Shown here piece by piece: positions 10,492 to 19,812 of a stretch of 28,083 nt of DNA. The number at the start of each line of letters is the position of its first letter. Within the stretch, counting starts at the first letter, position 1. Source of the stretch: an uncultured Beijerinckiaceae bacterium. GTDB taxonomy: Bacteria > Pseudomonadota > Alphaproteobacteria > Rhizobiales > Beijerinckiaceae. A model generated the notes under the pieces. That model searched no databases and was not told the origin of the DNA. It saw only the letters and a list, made by a program, of their open reading frames with translations. A program made the position numbers and the translations under genes. The stretch covers positions 1-28,083 of the forward strand of contig CALMGA010000122.1 in assembly GCA_937863205.1 (NCBI GenBank), read 5' to 3'.

Positions 10492-10569
10492 TCACCTAGC
10501 GCAGCCCCGCCTCGAAAGCGAGCGGGCAAGACAAAGCGCTCGGAGACGCAAGTCGTTGTATTGGTTCAT
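10492..10569 (-). CDS. Possible 25-codon upstream ORF before pdhA
   Basis: A short frame (ATG at 10569, TGA at 10494-10492) lies in the pdhA leader and ends 35 bases before the pdhA start. It has an AGGAAAG ribosome-site-like sequence directly before the ATG. The peptide begins MNQYNDLRLRALCLARS and is rich in Leu and Arg. It could be a leader peptide, but a frame this short is expected by chance in high-GC DNA, and I see no attenuator-like alternative hairpins. Listed as a candidate only. Confidence 0.2.
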   Translation of the reverse strand: MNQYNDLRLRALCLARSLSRRGCAR

Positions 10570-10700
10570 CTTTCCTGTACCGGCGGGGATTGTCATAGCA
10601 GCTCCGCGCTTTGCAAAGCCTTTTCTTTCGGGGGAGGCGGACGACGGCATGCCGTGGACGGCTTCGCCGGTTCCGCGCGGGACCGGAGTTTGAGAACGTC
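10570..10700. other. Intergenic region ftsB / pdhA leader with three palindromic elements
   Basis: Between the ftsB stop and the pdhA leader lie three dyads: GCTTTGCAAAGC (10608-10619, perfect), ACGGCATGCCGT (10644-10655, perfect), and an 8-bp hairpin CCGGTTCC/GGGACCGG with GCGC loop (10667-10686, one G-T pair) beginning 14 bases after the ftsB stop. The last could slow or end ftsB transcription, though no T-run follows on the minus strand. GCTTTGCAAAGC is a plausible operator for the pdh operon. No promoter boxes were clear enough to call. Confidence 0.35.
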
Positions 10701-11018
10701 TCAGCGCTGCGGCAGGAACACCACGAGATCGCTGGTGCTGACCCGATCCAGCGTCGCATGGGCTTGTTCTTCGAGGAGGTCGCGATCGATGGCGGTGCCC
10801 TGCAGCAGGTCGATGCGGTGCTGCCACTGCGCCCGATCGGAGCGGGTCGCGGCGAGCTGCTTATCGAGCATCGCGATCGACTTCTCGTATTCGTCGCTGA
10901 CCTTGAGACCGCGGTCCCCGTTGACCGCGTGCCAGACGAAATAACCGCCGATGCCGGCCGAAACGCAATAAAGCGCCAGCGGGAACAGGAAGCTGCGAAG
11001 GCGCGTGCGGACCACCAT
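10701..11018 (-). CDS. ftsB: Septum formation initiator family protein (FtsB/DivIC)
   Basis: The 105-residue protein has the FtsB layout: a short basic N-terminus (VVRTRLRSF), one membrane helix (about residues 10-28, LFPLALYCVSAGIGGYFVW) and a periplasmic coiled coil (about 38-75) rich in Asp, Lys, Leu and Gln, followed by a small C-terminal part with DRDLLEEQAHATL. FtsB homologues link FtsQ and FtsL in the division complex. I chose the ATG at 11018; an in-frame TTG at 11024 would add two residues. Neither start has a strong ribosome site. Lying between eno and pdhA, in the same direction, is the usual place for this gene in many proteobacteria (next to eno). Confidence 0.85.
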   Translation of the reverse strand: MVVRTRLRSFLFPLALYCVSAGIGGYFVWHAVNGDRGLKVSDEYEKSIAMLDKQLAATRSDRAQWQHRIDLLQGTAIDRDLLEEQAHATLDRVSTSDLVVFLPQR

Positions 11019-11057
11019 GGGCAAACGTTAACAGCGCGAACGTTAGCGCCGGGTTAC

Positions 11058-11089
11058 GGACCGGCGCTTGCCCGGTCCTTGATCAAGGA
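11058..11089. terminator. Hairpin and overlapping palindrome between eno and ftsB
   Basis: In the 130-base gap after the eno stop a 7-bp perfect stem, GGACCGG (11058-11064) and CCGGTCC (11072-11078), encloses a 7-base loop. It overlaps a 14-bp perfect palindrome TCCTTGATCAAGGA (11076-11089). The hairpin could act as a transcription terminator for eno or as a processing signal, but no T-run follows on the minus strand, so a factor-independent terminator is not supported. Confidence 0.3.
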
Positions 11090-11148
11090 TCGATGAAGCC
11101 TGCGCGCGGCGCCACACCCTCGGCTCCAACGCTTCGAGGCAGGGCCCT

Positions 11149-12641
<1,493 letters not shown>

Positions 12642-13487
12642 ATGAGAACCGTTCTCCTGATCCTCTTCGCCTCGACCTGCGCGCTGGTGCTCACCGCCCT
12701 TCTCGGCGGGCGCTCCGGCCTGCCTCCGGTCGTCGCGCGTGACGGTCCCGCGCCACCCGTTTCCGCCTCCATCTTGTCGATGCGCCCGGCCTTCGCCCCC
12801 CTGCCGCTCCCGAAGCTGGCGCGGGGAACGCCGGGCGAGCTGCCGCAGGCGGCGCCACCCGCGCGACGCCCCGGCGGCGCTGATCCCGACGCCCTGGTTC
12901 TGGCCTCGCTCAGCCTGCCGCTGACCGAGCGGACCCTTTCGCAAAGCGAACGCGGCGAACCCGTGACGCCCGAACTGCAGGACGCCATCAATCGCATCGA
13001 GCCGATCCATGATCCGACCCGCCTCGACGGGCCGTTCGTTCCCGCCCTCTTCAGGATCTGGTCGGGCACGGCCTCGCTGACCGACATCTTCGGCGAGCAT
13101 TGGCATCTCGCCTCCGACGATGCCAACGTGAACGCGAAGGTCAGCAGTTTCGGGCTGGTCTGGCGCCGGACGGCCGCGCTGCCCTGCGACGCCGTGAGCA
13201 AGAACCGGGCCCATCAGGTCGGCGAAACCGCCCTGTCGGCCTTGAATGCGCTCGATTGCAGCCGGTTGCAGCAGCGCCAGGCCAGGCGCTTCGACGATGC
13301 CGCCCCCATCCCGATCGTGGCCGCCCCGGTTGCGCTGCCCGTTTTCGCCGCACCGCCGCCCGGCGCGCGCATGTCGAGCGGGGATTTCTGGGCGGCGCAG
13401 CAGGCGCGCGTGTCCGCCACGAGGGCTCTTCTCCAGCGCAAATGGCAGGCGGCGCGGACCGAGCCGAACGATCTCGGCCTGCGGTAG
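12642..13487 (+). CDS. Unknown protein with N-terminal membrane anchor or signal peptide
   Basis: I do not recognise this 281-residue protein. It begins with a strongly hydrophobic segment (RTVLLILFASTCALVLTALL, residues 2-21) that should act as a signal peptide or uncleaved anchor. The next 65 residues are Pro/Ala/Arg-rich and probably extended. A more folded part spans about 85-215 and includes FVPALFRIWSGTASLTDIF and GEHWHLASDDANVN; two cysteines (182 and 206) there could form a disulfide outside the cytoplasm. Another Ala/Pro-rich stretch (about 220-242) and a helical tail close it. Codon use agrees with its neighbours and no frame conflict is visible, so I take it as real. It stands alone on the plus strand, divergent from eno and 51 bases before queF. 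Confidence 0.65.
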   Translation: MRTVLLILFASTCALVLTALLGGRSGLPPVVARDGPAPPVSASILSMRPAFAPLPLPKLARGTPGELPQAAPPARRPGGADPDALVLASLSLPLTERTLSQSERGEPVTPELQDAINRIEPIHDPTRLDGPFVPALFRIWSGTASLTDIFGEHWHLASDDANVNAKVSSFGLVWRRTAALPCDAVSKNRAHQVGETALSALNALDCSRLQQRQARRFDDAAPIPIVAAPVALPVFAAPPPGARMSSGDFWAAQQARVSATRALLQRKWQAARTEPNDLGLR

Positions 13488-13538
13488 CGACGTCGCGCGG
13501 GTTGTTCCCGGCTCCGGGCCGTGCGAAATCTCCAGGCG

Positions 13539-14000
13539 ATGCCCGCACGATCTCCCGATCCCGGCCTGCTGGGCCGGCAGGTGCCCGTTCCGTCCTCGCC
13601 CGGCGAGGCACGGCTCGATCGGGTGCCCAACCCGCACCCCGATGTCGACTACCTCGCCCGCTTCACCGCGCCCGAGTTCACCTCGCTGTGCCCGGTGACC
13701 GGCCAGCCCGACTTCGCGCACCTGGTGATCGATTACGTTCCCGGCGACTGGCTGGTCGAGTCGAAGTCGCTGAAGCTCCACCTCGGCGCCTTTCGCAACC
13801 ACGGCGCCTTCCACGAGGACTGCACGGTTGGCATCGGCAAGACGCTGGTCGCCTTGCTCGCGCCGCGATGGCTGCGGATCGGCGGCTACTGGTATCCGCG
13901 CGGCGGTATTCCCATCGACGTGTTCTGGCAAACCGGCGCGCCGCCGGGAAACCTGTGGCTTCCCGAGCAGGGCGTGCCGACCTATCGCGGGCGGGGCTGA
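13539..14000 (+). CDS. queF: NADPH-dependent 7-cyano-7-deazaguanine reductase
   Basis: QueF reduces the nitrile preQ0 to the amine preQ1 in queuosine biosynthesis, using NADPH. The 153-residue protein is the short, single-domain type. The catalytic nucleophile Cys51 and Asp58 lie in [15 protein letters not shown]. The family motif ESKSLKLH is at 74-81 and His92-Glu93 in AFHEDC completes the site. The start at ATG 13539 has an AGG-containing site (TCCAGGCG) close by; an in-frame GTG at 13521 would add six residues. No other queuosine gene is in the window. It is followed after 57 bases by the radical SAM gene on the same strand. Confidence 0.95.
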   Translation: MPARSPDPGLLGRQVPVPSSPGEARLDRVPNPHPDVDYLARFTAPEFTSLCPVTGQPDFAHLVIDYVPGDWLVESKSLKLHLGAFRNHGAFHEDCTVGIGKTLVALLAPRWLRIGGYWYPRGGIPIDVFWQTGAPPGNLWLPEQGVPTYRGRG

Positions 14001-14057
14001 AAAGGTAGCGGTAATAGCCGTATCGCGTCTCGCCGGCTTCCTTTATGGTCGGGGGAC

Positions 14058-15767
14058 ATGAACCAGCACATCAGCGTCCCCCGTTCGACCCCCACCACCG
14101 CTTTCGACGAGGCGGGACCCCGTCCCACGCGCCTGCTGCTGGTGTTTCCGCGTTTCAATCCCAACTCGTTCTGGGCCTTGAAGGACAGCTGCGAAGTGGC
14201 CGGGGCCAAGGCGCCCTCGCCCCCGCTCGGCCTGCTGACGGTGGCGGCGATGGTGCCGCAGAGCTGGGACATCCGCCTAATCAACTGCAACATATCCACG
14301 CTCGCCGATGGGGATCTCGCCTGGGCCGACCTGGTGATGACCGGCGGCATGCTGCCGCAGTCCGACCATGCGCTGGAGGTGATCGAGCACTGCCGTCGCG
14401 TGGGGGTGCCGGTCTGCGTCGGCGGCCCCGACGCCACGTCCCGCCCCGACCTCTACGAGCGCGCCGACTTTCGCGTGCTGGGCGAGGTGGAAGGCATCAT
14501 CGACGATTTCGTGTCGGCTTGGCGCGGGGGCCAGCGATCCGGGCGCTTCGAGGGTCCCAAGTTCCAGGCCGACGTCACCAGGACGCCGGTGCCGCGCTGG
14601 GACCTGATCGACTTCTCGAACTACCTCTTCATCGGGGTTCAGTTCTCGCGCGGCTGCCCGTTCAATTGCGAGTTCTGCGACATCATCGAGCTGTACGGCC
14701 GGGTGCCGCGCACCAAGACCAACGCGCAGATCCTCGCCGAACTGGACCGCCTGCTGGAACTCGGCCACCGCGGGCACGTCGATTTCGTCGACGACAACCT
14801 GATCGGCAACAAGAAGGCGCTGAAGCGCTTCCTGCCCGAGCTGAAGGAATGGCAGCGCAAGCGCGGCTACCCCTTCATGTTCTCCACAGAAGCCTCGCTG
14901 AACCTCGCCGACGACGAGGACCTGCTGTTCATGATGCGCGACGCCAACTTCTTCGTCGTCTTCATCGGCATCGAGAGCGGCGACACCGCCACCCTGGTGT
15001 CGATGCAGAAGAAGCAGAACACGCGGCGGTCCATCGCCGACAGCGTCGCCCGGATCTACGGCGCCGGCATGTTCGCCATCGCCGGCTTCATCGTCGGCTT
15101 CGATACGGAAAAGGAACGCGTCGCCAACGACATGATCCAGACGATCGAGTCGACCGGCATTCCCATCGCCATGCTCGGCCTGCTGACCGCCTTGCCCAAC
15201 ACCCAGCTTTCGCGCCGGTTGGAAAAGGAAGGCCGCACGCTGGACGGCTGGTCGCAGGCGCCCGAAGGCAGCGGCGACCAGTGCACCACCGGCCTCAACT
15301 TCCAGACGCTGCGGCCGCGGCGCGACATCCTCAGCGATTACAAGGCCGTGCTGGAGCGCATCAACTCGCCGAAAGCCTTCTTCGGCCGGCTGACCCGCGT
15401 CACCGCGGCGCTGCGCCGGCCCAAGCTCGACGTCAAGCTCGACGTGCGCCATTGGGCGCGCAACCTGCGCGTCTTCGCCAAGGCCGCGGTTGAGATCACG
15501 CTTCACCGCCCGTCCATGCTGCTGCCGTTCTGGCGCTTCATGTTCTTCGCCCTGACCCGCAATCCCCGCGCGGTCGAGTTCGTGATGATGAACGTCATCA
15601 TGTACCTGCACGTCGGCCGCTTTTCGAAGTTCGTGATCGCCGACATGGAGCGTCGCATCGCCGAGATCGATGCCGGCCTCGACCCGGCCCGGCCGCGCCA
15701 GTCCGACGCCGACGTCGCCCGCGCCGGCATCCTGGTCGCCCCCGAGCCGCCGGTGATGGCGGTCTAG
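14058..15767 (+). CDS. B12-binding domain radical SAM protein, DUF4070/HpnP-like
   Basis: The 569-residue protein combines an N-terminal cobalamin-binding Rossmann-like domain (about 24-160, LLLVFPRFNPNSFW; PPLGLLTVAAMVP; VCVGGPDATSRPD), a radical SAM barrel (about 185-400) and a C-terminal DUF4070-like region (about 410-560). The iron-sulfur ligands are Cys200, Cys204 and Cys207 in SRGCPFNCEFCDIIELYGR. No DxHxxG motif is visible, so cobalamin is probably bound without a lower His ligand, as is common in this class. Related enzymes methylate unactivated carbons; HpnP, the hopanoid C-2 methylase, carries a very similar cysteine motif. I cannot assign the substrate, and no hopanoid gene is in the window. 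A run of five G precedes the ATG as ribosome site. Confidence 0.85.
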   Translation: MNQHISVPRSTPTTAFDEAGPRPTRLLLVFPRFNPNSFWALKDSCEVAGAKAPSPPLGLLTVAAMVPQSWDIRLINCNISTLADGDLAWADLVMTGGMLPQSDHALEVIEHCRRVGVPVCVGGPDATSRPDLYERADFRVLGEVEGIIDDFVSAWRGGQRSGRFEGPKFQADVTRTPVPRWDLIDFSNYLFIGVQFSRGCPFNCEFCDIIELYGRVPRTKTNAQILAELDRLLELGHRGHVDFVDDNLIGNKKALKRFLPELKEWQRKRGYPFMFSTEASLNLADDEDLLFMMRDANFFVVFIGIESGDTATLVSMQKKQNTRRSIADSVARIYGAGMFAIAGFIVGFDTEKERVANDMIQTIESTGIPIAMLGLLTALPNTQLSRRLEKEGRTLDGWSQAPEGSGDQCTTGLNFQTLRPRRDILSDYKAVLERINSPKAFFGRLTRVTAALRRPKLDVKLDVRHWARNLRVFAKAAVEITLHRPSMLLPFWRFMFFALTRNPRAVEFVMMNVIMYLHVGRFSKFVIADMERRIAEIDAGLDPARPRQSDADVARAGILVAPEPPVMAV

Positions 15768-15844
15768 GTCATCGGGCCTTATGCCTTGGCCGACGAGAGG
15801 CTTCATCGGAGCCCCTGACGCCGGCGCCGCTGCCGTGAGGTCGC

Positions 15845-17011
15845 ATGAGAGTCAAAGCCGTCGTCGTGCGAACCGCCGGTCAGCCCGCGCGGATCGAGGG
15901 GCTGGATGTCGACGAGCCGCGCGAGGGCGAGATCCTGGTTCGCCTCGCCGCGGCGGGCGTCGCCCGACATGACCTCGACGCGCTCGCCGGCACCTCGCCG
16001 ATGCCGCTGCCCTTCGTGCCGGGGTCGGAAGCAGCCGGCATCGTGGAGCGGGTCGGGCCGGGGGTTGCCGTCCCGGCGGCCGGGTCCGCCGTTCTCGTCG
16101 CCTATGCCGCCTGCCGCTCGTGTTCGGCCTGCGCGGCCGGCGACCCCCGCCACTGCGAGCGCTTCGCCGAGTTGAACCTGTCCGGGCGACGCGGCGACGG
16201 CACCTCGCCCTGCGGAGCCGTCGGCGGCTTCTTCTTCGGCCAGTCCTCCTTCGCGACGCACCTGATCTGCCGCGCCGGCGATGCCATCGTCGTCGGCAAC
16301 GATGTGGCGCTGGAAATCGCGGCCGTGTTTGCCGGCGAGTTCCTGCGCGGCGCCGGTCCCGTTCTACGCCGGGAAACGCTTGAAGGAACGCTTGACGAGG
16401 CGGATGCGGTGGTGATCGCCGGCGCCGGGATCGTCGGTCTGGCTGGCTGCCTGACGGCGAAGGCGTTGGGCGCGGGCACGATCATCCTCGCCGAGCCCGA
16501 CGAGGCGCGCGGCAGATTGGCGCTGGAGGTCGGCGCCACCCATGTCGTCCCCGACGACAACGGGCTGGCGGCCGTGGTCGCGAGCCTGGGCGGCCGGGTG
16601 CGCCTCGCCCTGGATGCGGTCGGCACCGTGTCGGCGCTGCGCGCCTGCCTCGCCTGCGCCGGGACGGACGGCATCTGCGTTTCGGTGGCGTCCGACCCGT
16701 CCGGCCGCGCGACATCGGCCGACACGGGCCTCGATCCGTCAGCCCTCGTGCCGCGCCTCGTCGCACTCCACGCCGCCGGCGCGCTTCCGGTCGAACGGCT
16801 CATCGACTTCTTTCCCTTCGAGCACGTCGGCGATGCTCTTGCCGCCTCGGGCGAGGTGGTGAAAGCCGTGCTGCGCTTCCCGCTCGGCTCCTTTGGCGAC
16901 CTCGATCGCGCGTCGAGCGAGGGAGCCGCCGTCGACGACCTTGCGCCGGAGGCGGCCGAACCCGCCGACACTGACGCGGCGCCTGGAACGGCAGCGCCGG
17001 TCACCGCGTAA
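15845..17011 (+). CDS. Zinc-type alcohol dehydrogenase family (MDR) protein without catalytic-zinc ligands
   Basis: The 388-residue protein follows aryl-alcohol dehydrogenase (XylB-type) sequences closely: PREGEILVRLAAAGV, CERFAELNLSGRRGDG and GFFFGQSSFATH. The structural zinc site is complete (Cys90, 93, 96, 104 in CRSCSACAAGDPRHC), and the NAD-binding GAGIVG (193-198) is intact with acidic Glu217 after the second strand. All three catalytic-zinc ligands are gone: Ala40 for Cys in the usual GVCHTDL, Ser61 for His in GHE, and Gly164 for Cys in the usual GCG. A zinc-dependent alcohol oxidation is therefore unlikely; it may be a zinc-independent reductase or have another role. The last 40 residues form an acidic Ala/Pro tail not typical of the family. 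The 3' end overlaps the convergent dprA by 11 bases. Confidence 0.85.
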   Translation: MRVKAVVVRTAGQPARIEGLDVDEPREGEILVRLAAAGVARHDLDALAGTSPMPLPFVPGSEAAGIVERVGPGVAVPAAGSAVLVAYAACRSCSACAAGDPRHCERFAELNLSGRRGDGTSPCGAVGGFFFGQSSFATHLICRAGDAIVVGNDVALEIAAVFAGEFLRGAGPVLRRETLEGTLDEADAVVIAGAGIVGLAGCLTAKALGAGTIILAEPDEARGRLALEVGATHVVPDDNGLAAVVASLGGRVRLALDAVGTVSALRACLACAGTDGICVSVASDPSGRATSADTGLDPSALVPRLVALHAAGALPVERLIDFFPFEHVGDALAASGEVVKAVLRFPLGSFGDLDRASSEGAAVDDLAPEAAEPADTDAAPGTAAPVTA

Positions 17012-18248
17012 GCAGCGAAACGAGGCCGCCGCCGTGCCGCTCGATGCGGCCGGCGAGTTCCAGTTCGAGCAGCGCGCCGCGGACCTGTCTGACCGGCAGG
17101 TCGATCGCGCGGGCGAGTTCGTCGATGCTGATCGGCGCCGGGCTGAGCGCCGCCGCCACGCGTTCGAGCGGGGTGCCGGCCGGCAGTTCGTCGGACGCGA
17201 AGAGGTCGGGACGACGGGTCGGGGCCGCCGACCCTTGCCGCGTTGCAGGGGTTTGGATGGCAGCAGGTTCTTGCAGGGCCAAAGGCGCTTGCCCGGAAAA
17301 GTCCAGCTCGTCCCAGAGCGGCGCCGCGTCGCGGTCGGGCATGTCGGCGAAGCGATCGGGCGCGTGGCGGCCGGTCTGGTCGGCCAGCGCGCGGATCACG
17401 TCGTCGGGCTCGGCGCAAAAGGTGGCGCCGTCGCGGATCAGGTCGTTGGTCCCTTCCGAGCGCGGATCGAGGGGTGATCCCGGAACGGCGAACACTTCGC
17501 GCCCCTGGTCGGCGGCGAAGCGGGCGGTGATCAGCGAGCCCGAGCGGCGGGCCGCCTCGACCACCACCGTGCCGAGCGACAGGCCGGAAACGAGGCGGTT
17601 GCGCCGAGGGAAGTCGCGGCCGCGCGCGTCCCAGCCGAACGGCATCTCGCTGATCGCCGCGCCGTCTTCCAGCAGCTTGTCCATCAAGGGCGCCTGATCG
17701 GCCGGGTACAGGCGGTCATGCCCGCCGGCCAGCACCGCCACCGTGCCCGAAGCAAGGCTCCCCCGGTGCGCCCGCGCATCGATACCCCTGGCGAAGCCCG
17801 ACACGATGACGTAACCGGCCTGGGCCAGCGCACGGGCGAGCCGTTCGGCGAAGGCAAGGCCGGCCGCCGACGCGTTGCGCGAGCCCACGATCGCGACCGC
17901 CGGCCTCGCCAGGATGGCTGCCCTCCCGCGCACCGCGATCACCGCCGGCGGGCTGTCGATCTCACGCAGCCGGGCGGGATAGGTCGGCTCGTCGCGGCAT
18001 AGGAAGACGGCGCCGTATCGCTCCGCCGTTGCCAGCTCGCGCTCGATCTCCTCGCGCGAGGCTACCGCGATCGCGCGACCGCTGACTCGGGCGAGCTGCG
18101 GCAGGGCCTCAAGCGCCGCCTCCGCCGAGCCGAAGCGAGACAGCAGCGTCTGAAAGGTACGGGGTCCGACGTTCTCCGAGCGCCACAGCCGCAGCCAGGC
18201 GAAGCGTGTGGCCGGGCTGAACGCTTGCGGCGGCGCGGGCTCGCTCAC
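17001..18248 (-). CDS. dprA: DNA-processing protein DprA
   Basis: DprA binds incoming single-stranded DNA during natural transformation and loads RecA; it is also kept in many non-competent bacteria. The 415-residue protein has an N-terminal SAM-like helical region (about 10-75, [21 protein letters not shown]) and the Rossmann core with [51 protein letters not shown] and [16 protein letters not shown]. After a Pro/Ala/Gln-rich linker (about 310-350) comes a C-terminal winged-helix domain (about 350-415, [30 protein letters not shown]). The start is GTG at 18248, inside a GTGA overlap with the plsY stop, so the two are probably translationally coupled. Its 3' end overlaps the convergent dehydrogenase-like gene by 11 bases. 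Confidence 0.95.
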   Translation of the reverse strand: MSEPAPPQAFSPATRFAWLRLWRSENVGPRTFQTLLSRFGSAEAALEALPQLARVSGRAIAVASREEIERELATAERYGAVFLCRDEPTYPARLREIDSPPAVIAVRGRAAILARPAVAIVGSRNASAAGLAFAERLARALAQAGYVIVSGFARGIDARAHRGSLASGTVAVLAGGHDRLYPADQAPLMDKLLEDGAAISEMPFGWDARGRDFPRRNRLVSGLSLGTVVVEAARRSGSLITARFAADQGREVFAVPGSPLDPRSEGTNDLIRDGATFCAEPDDVIRALADQTGRHAPDRFADMPDRDAAPLWDELDFSGQAPLALQEPAAIQTPATRQGSAAPTRRPDLFASDELPAGTPLERVAAALSPAPISIDELARAIDLPVRQVRGALLELELAGRIERHGGGLVSLLTR

Positions 18249-18886
18249 GCCATTCCGCTCTCATGACCCTTCCCCGCGGCGTGGCTGCGCCCGATCTTGC
18301 TCTCGGTGCCGGCGAGCAGCCGGCCGAGGTTGGCGCCGTGCTTGAGCCAAAGAACGGCGCCGAGCAGGGCGAACAGCGCCGCGCTGTTCGGCCGGTCCAG
18401 CAGCAGGAGGACGAGCGGCGTCGCCGCGCTGGCGGCGAGGGCGGCGGCGCTGGAATAGCGCGTGGACACGGCGACGATCAGCCAAATGGCGGCGAAGGCG
18501 ATCGCCGCCGGCCACGCCAGACCGAGCAGGCAGCCGAGATAGGTCGCCACGCCCTTGCCGCCGCGAAAGCCGAGAAACACCGGGAACAGGTGTCCGAGAA
18601 AGGCGCCGCACGCCGCCATCGCCGCGAAGGCCGGCAGCTGCGTCCCGGCGGTGCGGGCGGCGAGGCTCGAAACGACGAGCACGGCGAGCGTGCCCTTGAA
18701 GGCGTCGGCGAGCAGCGTCAGGGCGGCAAGGTCGCGGCGTCCCGTGCGCAGGACGTTGGTGGCGCCGATGTTTCCCGAGCCGATGCCGCGCGGGTCGGCG
18801 GCGCCGGCAAGGCGGGCGATCACCACGCCGGAGGGGAACGATCCGACGAGGTAGGCGAAGACGAAGGCGGCCAGAAGCGCGGGCAT
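18245..18886 (-). CDS. plsY: Glycerol-3-phosphate acyltransferase PlsY
   Basis: PlsY is an inner-membrane enzyme that acylates glycerol-3-phosphate from acyl-phosphate, the first step of phospholipid synthesis. With the ATG at 18886 the protein has 213 residues and about five membrane helices. The three family motifs are present: [11 protein letters not shown] (about 38-48), [18 protein letters not shown] (with the phosphate-binding GGKG), and a late [18 protein letters not shown]. The frame is open to a TTG at 18937, but those extra 17 residues are hydrophilic and precede the first membrane helix, so I prefer the ATG. It is followed by dprA through a four-base overlap; plsY-dprA pairing is common in alphaproteobacteria. 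Confidence 0.95.
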   Translation of the reverse strand: MPALLAAFVFAYLVGSFPSGVVIARLAGAADPRGIGSGNIGATNVLRTGRRDLAALTLLADAFKGTLAVLVVSSLAARTAGTQLPAFAAMAACGAFLGHLFPVFLGFRGGKGVATYLGCLLGLAWPAAIAFAAIWLIVAVSTRYSSAAALAASAATPLVLLLLDRPNSAALFALLGAVLWLKHGANLGRLLAGTESKIGRSHAAGKGHESGMA

Positions 18887-18958
18887 GGCGGGATCCGGGA
18901 ACCGGCCGCTTGTAGGATGGCCGCCTCCGGGAGGCAATCGGTCAGGGTCGGCTGCCTG

Positions 18959-19708
18959 TCAGCTCTGGTTCTGGCGGCTGAGCCACGTCTGCCAGTCGTT
19001 CTCCGATCCGTAGAAGCAGTTGCGGTCGACGTAGCCGCGGATGCCCGGGATCTGCCCGGTCGCCGTGTGCTGCCAGAAATGCCAGCGCCGGTCGCCATAC
19101 TTGACGCTCGGGTGGTATTTCACGCTGCGCACCCAGATCGGATAGTCCTGCATTTCGCCTTCCAGCACGTCGCGGTGGAAATCGACGGAGGTGTAGATGA
19201 CCGGGCGCTTGCCGTAGGCGCGCTCCATGCCCTCCAGGATGATGCGCATGTCGGCCAGAGCCTCCGCGCGCGGGAGCTTGCGCGGGCACGACCGGGACTG
19301 CGGGTTCCATTCCACGTCGAGAACCGGCGGCAGGGCCGAGGGATCGTTGGGGACGTTGGCCACGAACCACGCCGCCTGCTGCTGCGCCGAGCGGCACCAG
19401 TACACGAAGTGGTAGGCGCCGCGGGTGATGCCGGCGGCGCGCGACAGCTCCCAGTTCTGCCGGAACTTCTCGTCGAGGTAGTCGCCGCCTTCGGTCGCCT
19501 TGATCCAGGCGAAGCGCATGCCGGAGCCAGCCACCGCCTGCCAGTCGACGTCGCCCTGGTACTTCGACACGTCGACGCCCTGGATCGCGAAGCTGCTCGC
19601 CAGCGGCGAGGAGCTGTCGTTGGGATTGCCGGCGCAACCGGCCACGATCAGGAACGCCACGGCCGCGGCGAGCCGTGGCAGGCGAAGGGAAGGAACTCGG
19701 AAACTCAT
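18959..19708 (-). CDS. GH25 lysozyme-like lipoprotein
   Basis: This 249-residue protein is a glycoside hydrolase family 25 (lysozyme/N-acetylmuramidase) domain with a lipoprotein signal. The basic start MSFRVPSLRLPRLAAA leads into a hydrophobic stretch and the lipobox IVAGC, so Cys25 should be lipidated. The catalytic domain (about 40-245) opens with IQGVDVSKYQGDVDW (Asp46), continues with FAWIKATEGGDYLD and GAYHFVYW, and has the acid pair Asp131/Glu133 in PPVLDVEWNP. It probably cuts peptidoglycan from the periplasmic side. The start at 19708 is the ATG nearest the signal peptide; the frame upstream is open but unlike any protein I know. A GAGGA stretch lies 13-17 bases upstream. It is 72 bases upstream of plsY on the same strand. 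Confidence 0.88.
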   Translation of the reverse strand: MSFRVPSLRLPRLAAAVAFLIVAGCAGNPNDSSSPLASSFAIQGVDVSKYQGDVDWQAVAGSGMRFAWIKATEGGDYLDEKFRQNWELSRAAGITRGAYHFVYWCRSAQQQAAWFVANVPNDPSALPPVLDVEWNPQSRSCPRKLPRAEALADMRIILEGMERAYGKRPVIYTSVDFHRDVLEGEMQDYPIWVRSVKYHPSVKYGDRRWHFWQHTATGQIPGIRGYVDRNCFYGSENDWQTWLSRQNQS

Positions 19709-19812
19709 TCGAGCAAAGTATCCTCGATCCGCCAACGCCCCGTTAACGGGCGGCTCGCGCGCTTCGATCGCCCGATATCCTGCCAGCCATTGCGGGATCG
19801 GCAAGGGCGACC

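Noticed and set aside
11076..11089. TTGATCAA within a palindrome, considered as an FNR/FixK box
   Set aside because: The FNR/FixK consensus is TTGAT-N4-ATCAA. Here the half sites are fused without the four-base spacer, and the next possible half site does not match.
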